Below are positions 25,247 to 32,565 of a stretch of DNA of 64,000 nt, piece by piece. The translations under genes were made by a program, and so were the position numbers. Source of the DNA: Chloroflexota bacterium (lineage in GTDB: Bacteria; Chloroflexota; Anaerolineae; UBA4142); NCBI GenBank assembly GCA_016219275.1, contig JACRBM010000045.1:43722-107721 (forward strand), given 5' to 3'. Below the pieces are notes generated by a model. The model worked only from the letters and a program-made list of their open reading frames with translations. It was not told where the DNA came from and made no database searches. The stretch's first letter is position 1, and every line of letters begins with the position of its first letter.

Positions 25247-27709
25247 ATGCGTCTGTTGAAACGAACTTTACAAATCATTGCGCTGGGACTGATCACGGCG
25301 ATGGTGGTCGGCGGGAGCGTGGGCTACTGGTTCATCACCAAGAGTCATCCTCAAATTGAGGGCACACTTCAAGTCAAGGGAGTGCAAGCCAGGGTCGAAA
25401 TTGTGCGCGATACGATGGGCATCCCGCATATCTACGCGGCGAATCAGGACGATTTATTTTTCGCGCAAGGGTACGTACAAGCCCAGGATCGGCTCTGGCA
25501 GATGGACTATAATCGCCACATCGGGCGCGGCACGCTTTCCGAAATGTTTGGCGCGGCGACGATCAAAGAGGATCGGTTTTTGCGGACGATGGGATTGGCG
25601 CGCGCGGCGCGGCTCGACCTCGCCGCGTTGACCGCCGACGAAACGCGCGTGCTCGACGCGTACGCGCGCGGCGTCAACGCGTTCATCGAAACGCATCGCG
25701 ATAATCTACCAATCGAGTACACCATTCTCGGCATCACGCCCGCGCCCTGGGTTCCGCTCGACACGCTGGTGTGGGCGAAGGTGATGGCGTACAACCTGGG
25801 CGGCAACTATGACGCGGAATTATTGCGTCAATCGCTGATCGAAAAATTCGGCGAAGCGAAAGCGCGCGAGTTGATGCTACCCTACCCTGCCGCCGGTCCC
25901 TTTATCATTCCGCCCGAAGCGAAGGAATTTACCACGCACAACCGGCAGTTCACAACTGACGGTAGCGAATGGCGAATGGCGAATGGCGAATTCAATTCAA
26001 TTGGCAACCCCGACTTGAACGCGCTCGCCGATCTGCACGCCACACTCGGTATGCGAGGACCGGAGATCGGTTCGAACGATTGGGTGATTGACGGAACAAA
26101 ATCAACGACGGGCAAACCGATCCTCGCGAGCGATCAACACCTCGGCATTCAAATGCCATCGGTGTGGTATCAAGTCGGTTTGCATTGCGCGCCGCAAAAC
26201 GACGCGTGCCCGTACAACGTCGCCGGCGTGACTTTTCCTGGCGTGCCTGGTGTCGTCGTTGGGCACAACGATCGCATCGCCTGGGGTGTAACGAATGTCG
26301 GACCGGATGTACAAGATTTGTTCATCGAAGAATTCAATCCGCAGAATCCAAATCAAAGCAAATTCAATGGCAAGTGGGAAGATATTCACATCGCGGAAGA
26401 ACCGATCAAGGTCAAGAACGTCATCTCCGAAACGCTCAAGGTGCAGGTCACGCGGCACGGTCCGATTATGACGCCGGTGCTCGCGGGTGTGACGAAACCG
26501 GTCGCGTTGCAGTGGACGGCGTTGCGCGAACGCAGTCACGTCCTGGGTTCGGTCTTGATGATCAATCGCGCGAAAAACTGGGAGCAATTCCGCGCGGCGT
26601 TGAAATTGTGGGACGCGCCGTCGCAGAATTTTGTATACGCGGATGTGGACGGTAACATCGGCTATCAAATGCCGGGGAACGTACCGATCCGCACGAAAGG
26701 CACGGGCGCAGTCCCCGTGTCGGGCGCGGGCGAGTACGAATGGACAGGGTATATTCCCTTCGACGAACTGCCGTTCGTGTTCAATCCGCCGACGCACTTT
26801 ATCGCGACCGCGAACAACGCGGTTGTGCCGCCTTCGTACAAATACTGGATCACCCAGGATTGGTCAGCGCCGTATCGCCAACAACGCATCGTGGATTTAC
26901 TCAACGCGAAAGACAAACTTTCGGTGAACGATATTGCGGCGATTCAAGCGGACGTGTACTCGATTCCGCTCGCGCAATTGCAAAAGTACGTGAGCGCGCT
27001 CAAGCCCGAAGGATTTTTGCAAGAGCGTGCGATGGAGTATGTGAAAAAATGGGATGGGCGGTTGACGACTGACAACATCGGCGGGACCATCGTTGAAGTG
27101 ACGTACCAACGACTCGCGCGCAATTTGTACGGACCCAAGTTCGGCGACGATCAACTGTTGCGCGCATACCTGGGCACCGGCGATGATTCGCGTCGCGCGA
27201 CTCTCAGCTTGCTCGACAATCCCAAGAGCGATTGGTGGGGCGCAACTGGGCGCGATGAGCTGGTGAAGAAGAGTTTCGCAGAAGCGGTGGATTACCTGGG
27301 GAGTCAGTACGGCGATGCGCCGGTGGAATGGCGCTGGGGTCGCTTGCATACGGCGACGTTCAATCATCCATTGGGTAGCGTGCAACCATTGGATCGCATC
27401 TTCAACGCGGGACCGATTGGCGTACCGGGGGGAGTGAACACGGTGTTCGCCACTTCGCTCCGGAGCAACGCGCCGTACGCGTCGCGGAGCATTACATCAC
27501 AACGTCAAATCATTGACGTGATGAATTTCGACAACTCGGTGCACGTGGACACGACCGGACAATCGGGGCAAGCGTTCCACAAACATTTTAGCGATCAGGT
27601 GTTGTTGTGGCGCGATGTTCGATACACCACCTTTGCCTTTACGCGCGCCGCCGTCGAAAAATCGCGCGAGGGCGCTCTGGTGCTGTTGCCCAGTCCAATC
27701 GCGCCATAG
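25247..27709 (+). CDS. Penicillin acylase-family (Ntn) amidohydrolase
   Basis: An 820-residue precursor. Residues about 4-27 form a membrane or signal segment (IIALGLITAMVVGGSVGYWF), so it is exported or anchored. The alpha chain has the family motif DTMGIPHIYAANQDDLFFAQ. The autocatalytic nucleophile is Ser276 in IGSNDWVIDG, where cleavage would generate the N-terminal Ser of the beta chain. LGIQMPSVWYQVGLH and AWGVTNVGPDVQDLF follow as usual. The family hydrolyses amides such as beta-lactam side chains or acyl-homoserine lactones; the natural substrate here is unknown. An AT-rich repeat (about 25963-26000) encodes EWRMANGEF in the linker just before Ser276, a removable spacer region. ATG 25247 follows GGAGG; a longer frame from 25175 has no such site. 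Confidence 0.9.
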   Translation: MRLLKRTLQIIALGLITAMVVGGSVGYWFITKSHPQIEGTLQVKGVQARVEIVRDTMGIPHIYAANQDDLFFAQGYVQAQDRLWQMDYNRHIGRGTLSEMFGAATIKEDRFLRTMGLARAARLDLAALTADETRVLDAYARGVNAFIETHRDNLPIEYTILGITPAPWVPLDTLVWAKVMAYNLGGNYDAELLRQSLIEKFGEAKARELMLPYPAAGPFIIPPEAKEFTTHNRQFTTDGSEWRMANGEFNSIGNPDLNALADLHATLGMRGPEIGSNDWVIDGTKSTTGKPILASDQHLGIQMPSVWYQVGLHCAPQNDACPYNVAGVTFPGVPGVVVGHNDRIAWGVTNVGPDVQDLFIEEFNPQNPNQSKFNGKWEDIHIAEEPIKVKNVISETLKVQVTRHGPIMTPVLAGVTKPVALQWTALRERSHVLGSVLMINRAKNWEQFRAALKLWDAPSQNFVYADVDGNIGYQMPGNVPIRTKGTGAVPVSGAGEYEWTGYIPFDELPFVFNPPTHFIATANNAVVPPSYKYWITQDWSAPYRQQRIVDLLNAKDKLSVNDIAAIQADVYSIPLAQLQKYVSALKPEGFLQERAMEYVKKWDGRLTTDNIGGTIVEVTYQRLARNLYGPKFGDDQLLRAYLGTGDDSRRATLSLLDNPKSDWWGATGRDELVKKSFAEAVDYLGSQYGDAPVEWRWGRLHTATFNHPLGSVQPLDRIFNAGPIGVPGGVNTVFATSLRSNAPYASRSITSQRQIIDVMNFDNSVHVDTTGQSGQAFHKHFSDQVLLWRDVRYTTFAFTRAAVEKSREGALVLLPSPIAP

Positions 27710-27725
27710 TCTGCAAACTATCGCA

Positions 27726-27851
27726 CTAACCAAAATACACTTTGCCCAACAACGCGAGGACGAGACAACCAAAGACGATGACGTTCACGAGCACGAGCAG
27801 TGAAACGAAAAACCAATCGCGATAACTGAGGTTGAGTGGACCTTGTTCCAT
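27726..27851 (-). CDS. Small single-pass membrane protein (41 residues)
   Basis: On the minus strand an ATG at 27851 with AGGAGG five bases upstream opens a 41-codon frame. It reads MEQGPLNLSYRDWFF, a hydrophobic helix (VSLLVLVNVIVFGCLVLALL) and a short GKVYFG tail. The strong ribosome-binding site and the clear transmembrane helix support a real gene. It lies 60 bp downstream of birA on the same strand, with a hairpin (27874-27900) between. No function is recognisable. Standard gene finders may miss it because of its length. Confidence 0.65.
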   Translation of the reverse strand: MEQGPLNLSYRDWFFVSLLVLVNVIVFGCLVLALLGKVYFG

Positions 27852-27873
27852 TATGCCTCCTGGTCTTGAAAAT

Positions 27874-27900
27874 CTTGCGAAGGTTGACAACCTTCGCAAG
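27874..27900. repeat. CTTGCGAAGGTTG palindrome
   Basis: A 13-bp perfect stem around a single central base, 12 bp after the birA stop. A relative (17 of 18 arm bases matched, longer centre) lies at 47884-47936. It probably acts as a birA terminator or processing site. Confidence 0.5.
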
Positions 27901-27911
27901 GTTAATTGCTC

Positions 27912-28709
27912 TCAATTCGAACCGTGTAGCGTGACATCACCCGCGACCAAACGCGCCAGCGAGCCATCGGCACAGCGCACGCACAACGCGCCGTCGTCGT
28001 CCACGCTTTCCGCGATGCCAGCGATAACCCCCGCTTCGGTTTGCGCGCGAATGGATTGACCCAGGGTCGCGAGTTGCGCCGCCCATTCAGCAGACAAGTT
28101 TTCGCCGGCGCAAAGACGCAAGTAATAATTTTCGATTTCGCGCAACAATGCGCGCGCGAGCGGTGCACGCGGCAACGTGCGTCCCAGTTCGTCTGAAATG
28201 GTCGTCGCGTTCGGCGGGATGTCTTGAATAGACGCCACGTCGAAATTCACATTGACGCCCAAACCGACAATCACGTGCTCGATCTGCTCGCCGAGCGTTT
28301 GCGTTTCCGCGAGAATGCCCGCGCACTTTTTGCCGTTCAGCAACAGATCATTGGGCCACTTGATGCGCGCGTCTAGTCCGGTTTCGACGCGCAGCGCCGC
28401 GCACGCGCCAAGTGAGACTGCCATCGTCACACGCGTGATTTGACGCGGCGCAAGCGGCGGACGCAAAACGAGCGACATCAACAGTGACGACCGCGCCGGC
28501 GCGTGCCACGCACGTCCCAGTCGCCCACGTCCGGCGATCTGCTCGTCCGCGATCACGACCGTACCTTCCGGTTCACCCGCGTCCGCGAGTTGCCTCGCGA
28601 TATCGTTCGTCGAGCCGGTGCGCGCGGCGTAGACGACGCGGCGCGCGAGAAGGCGCGTGTTCAACTCGCGCGTGATGACTTGAGCCGAGAGCGGTGCATC
28701 ATCCGACAT
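27912..28709 (-). CDS. birA: Biotin-[acetyl-CoA-carboxylase] ligase
   Basis: A 265-residue enzyme that activates biotin as biotinyl-AMP and attaches it to the biotin carrier protein of acetyl-CoA carboxylase. It carries the adenylate-binding GRGRLGRAWHAP motif (GRGRxGR..W), RTGSTNDIARQLADAG near the start, KWPNDLLLNGKKCAGIL and VIVGLGVNVNF. There is no N-terminal winged helix, so it is a monofunctional class I ligase, not a biotin-operon repressor. The ATG at 28709 starts close to the family-conserved core; the frame upstream to 28823 overlaps a repeat and is unlikely to be translated. Confidence 0.93.
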   Translation of the reverse strand: MSDDAPLSAQVITRELNTRLLARRVVYAARTGSTNDIARQLADAGEPEGTVVIADEQIAGRGRLGRAWHAPARSSLLMSLVLRPPLAPRQITRVTMAVSLGACAALRVETGLDARIKWPNDLLLNGKKCAGILAETQTLGEQIEHVIVGLGVNVNFDVASIQDIPPNATTISDELGRTLPRAPLARALLREIENYYLRLCAGENLSAEWAAQLATLGQSIRAQTEAGVIAGIAESVDDDGALCVRCADGSLARLVAGDVTLHGSN

Positions 28710-28753
28710 GCCCGCATTATAACATCGCTCGCAATGGAATTCAAACAACGGAT

Positions 28754-28857
28754 GTAAGGGCGAAGCATTTGCCACAATTTGATTCTTGGGCATGCTGGTT
28801 TCAGTTTGAAAAGCGATCAGCATAAACCGCGGGGCTGTGCAAATGCTTCGCCCCTAC
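28754..28857. repeat. Inverted-repeat element between birA and udg
   Basis: Arms GTAAGGGCGAAGCATTTGC (28754-28772) and GCAAATGCTTCGCCCCTAC (28839-28857) match at 18 of 19 positions. They enclose a 66-bp centre that has some internal symmetry. It is MITE-like in layout and shares the GTA(G)GGGCG end with 24090-24117. No gene lies inside. Confidence 0.55.
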
Positions 28858-28874
28858 AATATCGAAAATCAAAA

Positions 28875-29567
28875 ATGAAAAATTCTTGGACCCAACTCAA
28901 CTCCGAAATCGTGACCTGCCGTCTGTGCCCCCGCCTCGTCGAGTACCGCGAACGCATCGCGCGTGAGAAACGCCGCGCGTATCGCGCCTGGGACTACTGG
29001 GGCAAACCCGTCCCCGGCTTTGGCGATCACCGCGCGCGCGTCGTGTTGATCGGACTCGCGCCAGGCGCGCACGGCTCGAATCGCACCGGACGGATGTTCA
29101 CCGGCGACGCGTCCGGCGATTTTCTGTACGGCGCGCTGCATCGCGCCGGGTTCGCGAACAAACCGATCGCGCGCGAGGTGCACGATGGGCTGCAACTCGC
29201 CGACGCGTTCATTACCGCGATTTGTCGTTGCGCGCCACCAGCGAATAAACCCACTCCGCAAGAGCAAGCAAACTGTTTGCCGTTTCTCGCGCGCGAACTC
29301 GAATTACTCACCCGCGCACGCGTCGTCGTCGCGATGGGCAAGATTGGCTGCGACGGTTATTTGCGTTTGTTGCGTTCGCAAGGACACACCCTGCCGCGCG
29401 TAAAATTCGCGCACGGCGCGACGTATACGCTCGGCGATGGATTACCCACGCTCATCTGCGCGTACCATCCCAGCAAACAGAACACGCAAACCGGGCGACT
29501 CAACGCCGCGATGATGGACGACGTGTTTCGGCGGGTGCGCCGCGTGCTACGCCACATGCAGAAATAA
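28875..29567 (+). CDS. Uracil-DNA glycosylase, family 5 (UDGb type)
   Basis: A 230-residue Fe-S glycosylase that removes uracil and other deaminated bases from DNA. The N-terminal CRLCPR supplies two cluster cysteines, with further Cys at ICRCAPP and later. Motif 1 is GLAPGAHGSNRTGRMFTGD; this AHGSNRTGR form typifies family 5 rather than family 4. Motif 2 is YHPSKQNTQTGRL. ATG 28875 is chosen because it immediately precedes the conserved region and the frame upstream is repeat sequence. It stands alone downstream of the repeat element. Confidence 0.88.
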   Translation: MKNSWTQLNSEIVTCRLCPRLVEYRERIAREKRRAYRAWDYWGKPVPGFGDHRARVVLIGLAPGAHGSNRTGRMFTGDASGDFLYGALHRAGFANKPIAREVHDGLQLADAFITAICRCAPPANKPTPQEQANCLPFLARELELLTRARVVVAMGKIGCDGYLRLLRSQGHTLPRVKFAHGATYTLGDGLPTLICAYHPSKQNTQTGRLNAAMMDDVFRRVRRVLRHMQK

Positions 29568-29665
29568 GAATCCAGGTTTCCTCACTTTGGAAAAACCTGG
29601 GTTATTGACGAATTTGAGAAATCTGATATAGTGCTGGCACTGGCAATGCTCCAATGGAGGATCCC

Positions 29666-30658
29666 ATGCACAAGTGCTTGTGCTTGCTCGTGTTTGGATT
29701 GCTCGCGCTCGTTGCCTGCACGACCGAGACGAATGTTCACTCGTCTCAGGTATCCCCTCCAACATCTGCAATCGCGTTTGTGTTGCCGCCCACTCCAACA
29801 AAGACTTTGGCGAAACAAGCATTGCCGGGCTTGACGATCTCTGCCAAACCGCTTCGCCTGTCTCCACGCGCGACACCAACAGTGTCTAGATTTGGACCAA
29901 TCAGTACACCAACCGCTACGGAACGACCGATCACGACCATTCCTCCAGCAGCAGTCCCTGTGATTTTTTCCACGCCGGTTCCAACGACTCCGGCACCCAT
30001 CAACACCACAGCCGCACCTGCATCGGCGACGCCGGTTCCAGCGACTTGGACGCCGACCAAGACTGCAACCGCGTCTCCATCGGCGACACGGGTTCTTTAT
30101 GTGGAAGCGCAGACAAAGGGAATCACGAATGTTCAATCCGAGCCAACAACGCACGCAGCGACGGTATTTGAGTTAAAGCCACATGCGCGTATCTGGTTAG
30201 TCGCGCGTTTACAAGATTCGAGTTGGTTCCTTATTCAAATGTCATTCAGCCCGCGCGTGCTGGGTTGGGTCTCTGCTCACGATGTTCTTCCCACGGGACC
30301 GGTTGACACGTTGAAAATTTATTACTCAGGAACGATGACGCCGGTCGTTCCGCCTATCACCATCCCGACGAAACCCATAACGGGAACATCCGTGGTGAAG
30401 ACTCCGCCCGCGTTTTCTCCAACGCCCAAGCCAACCCTACTTCCACTTGGAACACCGCCACTGCCGCCGACCATTCCATCTCCGCGCGCGACGCCAACTC
30501 CGCCACCCGTTATTTCGCGCGTAATCACCATTGTTGTTCCATCGCCACCTACTAGCGCGAGCACGCCAGCCATACCGACGCCTCCACCAACTGCGGCTTC
30601 ACCGACGATGACCCGAACGCGGACTCCGATTCCGCCGTATCCTCCGCCTTATCCATAA
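29666..30658 (+). CDS. Lipoprotein with SH3-like domain and Pro/Thr-rich regions
   Basis: A 330-residue probable lipoprotein. The signal CLCLLVFGLLALVAC ends in the lipobox LVAC, so Cys should be lipidated. A long Pro/Thr/Ser-rich segment (about 30-140) precedes an SH3b-like domain (RVLYVEAQTKGITNVQSEPT ... WVSAHDVLP). A second Pro/Thr-rich tail runs to the C-terminus. SH3b domains on the cell surface commonly bind peptidoglycan or mediate protein contacts; the low-complexity parts are likely spacers. ATG 29666 has GGAGG at 29656-29660. No operon partner is evident. Confidence 0.75.
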   Translation: MHKCLCLLVFGLLALVACTTETNVHSSQVSPPTSAIAFVLPPTPTKTLAKQALPGLTISAKPLRLSPRATPTVSRFGPISTPTATERPITTIPPAAVPVIFSTPVPTTPAPINTTAAPASATPVPATWTPTKTATASPSATRVLYVEAQTKGITNVQSEPTTHAATVFELKPHARIWLVARLQDSSWFLIQMSFSPRVLGWVSAHDVLPTGPVDTLKIYYSGTMTPVVPPITIPTKPITGTSVVKTPPAFSPTPKPTLLPLGTPPLPPTIPSPRATPTPPPVISRVITIVVPSPPTSASTPAIPTPPPTAASPTMTRTRTPIPPYPPPYP

Positions 30659-30695
30659 ACCATACCGCCGCCAAATATCGTTTGAGCCGAGAAAA

Positions 30696-30726
30696 AAATC
30701 CAGGTTTCTTGAAGAAACCTGGATTT
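30696..30726. terminator. AAACCTGG-family hairpin
   Basis: 15-bp arms AAATCCAGGTTTCTT / AAGAAACCTGGATTT around one base. It lies between the convergent lipoprotein and NFACT genes and is preceded by A7 and followed by T's. It suits a bidirectional terminator. Confidence 0.55.
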
Positions 30727-30754
30727 TGGCGAAGGGGCAATTTGGAGAATTGCT

Positions 30755-32389
30755 CTACAATTTCACTGTGACGACTCGCTCATCGCGCACCGTTACCATC
30801 CCAGGTTTGCCGCCGCGCACGCGGCGCACGTCCTTGCGCGGCGTGACGATCACCTCGACACGCGAATCGTCGCGCGCCTGCGAGTACCGCGCCGCAAGTT
30901 GCGCGGCGTACTCAATCATCTCTTCCGGAATCTCGCGCCCGCCGCGCACGATCACCACGTGCGCGCCTGCGACGTTGCGCGCGTGCAACCACATATCCTC
31001 CGCGCGCGCGCGGCGAAACGTGATCTCTTCGTTTTGCCGCGCGTTCTTGCCGACCAGAATCGTAAATCCTTCGCGCGATTGAAACGCGCGCGGTTCGCTG
31101 GAAACCAGTTTACTCTTGACGCGAACCTGAGCCAGCAAGCCCGCCGCACGCGCGGCGACAATCGCCGCGTCCAACTCGGCGCGATTCTCCGCGAGGTCGA
31201 GATCGTTTAGCATCTGCTCCGCGTACTCGACCTCGGCATTTGCCGCATCGAGCAACGGCGGCACGCGCGCCGCCGCGTCGCGCAAGCGATGATATTCCTT
31301 GAAACATTTTTGCGCGTTCTCGACCGCCGTCAAAGTTGCATCGAGCGAAATCTCGACGATGCCGTTTTCTGTTTCGGCGCGGAGTACCGATTGGCGCGGC
31401 TTGATCTGCGACGCGTACGCTAGAATCCATTCACCGTTCGTCTTGAACCGCTCGACCTGCGCCGCGTCGGGAAGCGATTGCGCGAGCGCATCGCGTTTGC
31501 GCGCGAGTTTGTCGCGCGCCTCGGCGATTTGTGCGCGCAACGGTTCCTTCGCGGCGGAGTACGCTTCAGGCGCGCCGAAGAACAATTCGATTGCCGCGCC
31601 GATCGAATCGCACATGCGCACATCGGCAAACTGGGTCAGCGGGTACGGCGCGAACGCCGTCGGCTCGCCCGCGTCGAACGCAACGCACGGCGACCATGGT
31701 GCGCGCGTGAGCGCGCCGAGCGTATCCACAATTTTTTGCGCGTCACGCGACGTTCCAACGCGATGCGCGATTTCGCGCGCGAGGAGCGGGCTGATTCCCG
31801 CAATCGTCTTGACGAGCGTTTGCGAAAGTGGCGCATCCGCGTTCGCCGCGAGGAGACGCGCAACATCGTCCGCGGCGAGCGTCGCCGGATCGCGTTTGGC
31901 TTGCGGCGGCGGTGGACTGTACGCGCGTTGCGGCAGAATCGCGCGCACGCGACTCATCGCGGGCGTCACGCGCTTGACCGCGTCGAGAATATCGCCGGTC
32001 GCGTCGAGCAAAATGAGGTTCGAGTACTTGCCCATCGTTTCGACGACGAGCGTGGACACGCCTTCAACCGAATGATCGAACTGAATTTTGAGAACGCGCT
32101 CGTGCGGCAATTGCGTGATCGCATCCACGAACGCGCCTTCAGTATGTTTGCGGAGCAAGAGAAGCAGCGGCGACGGTGCGAGACCACTGCCGCGCAATTT
32201 TTGCGCGACGAGGTGAACACGCGCGTCATCGGGGTGCGCGCTGACGTAAAGATAACGGCGCGCGTGTTGCGCGTAAATCTCGAAACCGAACGCGAACGCA
32301 TCCAACTGCACGATCTCTTGCACGCGTCCGCGCAAGATCGTCGCGTTCAGTTCGTCAGTGATCGCATGGAGAGCCGTTGCGTCAAACAT
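30755..32389 (-). CDS. rqcH: NFACT/Rqc2-family protein (RqcH)
   Basis: A 544-residue protein of the RqcH/Rqc2 (NFACT) family, which recruits tRNA-Ala to stalled large ribosomal subunits and adds C-terminal alanine tails for degradation. The NFACT-N domain begins MFDATALHAITDELNATI and contains SPLLLLLRKHTEGAFVDAI. A coiled-coil-like helical middle (about 270-400) follows. The NFACT-R domain has GFTILVGKNARQNEEITF, DMWLHARNVAGAHVVI and VIVTPRKDVRRVRG. The ATG at 32389 directly opens the family-conserved N-terminus; an upstream in-frame extension of 12 residues is unlikely. In older annotations such proteins are called fibronectin-binding. Confidence 0.9.
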   Translation of the reverse strand: MFDATALHAITDELNATILRGRVQEIVQLDAFAFGFEIYAQHARRYLYVSAHPDDARVHLVAQKLRGSGLAPSPLLLLLRKHTEGAFVDAITQLPHERVLKIQFDHSVEGVSTLVVETMGKYSNLILLDATGDILDAVKRVTPAMSRVRAILPQRAYSPPPPQAKRDPATLAADDVARLLAANADAPLSQTLVKTIAGISPLLAREIAHRVGTSRDAQKIVDTLGALTRAPWSPCVAFDAGEPTAFAPYPLTQFADVRMCDSIGAAIELFFGAPEAYSAAKEPLRAQIAEARDKLARKRDALAQSLPDAAQVERFKTNGEWILAYASQIKPRQSVLRAETENGIVEISLDATLTAVENAQKCFKEYHRLRDAAARVPPLLDAANAEVEYAEQMLNDLDLAENRAELDAAIVAARAAGLLAQVRVKSKLVSSEPRAFQSREGFTILVGKNARQNEEITFRRARAEDMWLHARNVAGAHVVIVRGGREIPEEMIEYAAQLAARYSQARDDSRVEVIVTPRKDVRRVRGGKPGMVTVRDERVVTVKL

Positions 32390-32451
32390 CGCGGCGATTG
32401 TACGGCAGAACCAATTTTTCGGCAAACGCGCAAATTGAACAGGACAATTCA

Positions 32452-32523
32452 GGACGCGGATGCTTCGCGCGCGGATGAACGCGGATAAGAAAAAATATCC
32501 GCGCGCGAAGCGATCCGCGTCCC
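32452..32523. repeat. CGCGGAT-type palindrome
   Basis: A long imperfect palindrome built from GGACGCGGAT and CTTCGCGCGCGGAT arms. It lies between the NFACT gene start and the lyase gene end. It is a GC-rich relative of 22911-22973. Confidence 0.5.
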
Positions 32524-32565
32524 AAAATTCTTTATTTTCTGAGCAAACAGTTCGGTGGAAAGCCC

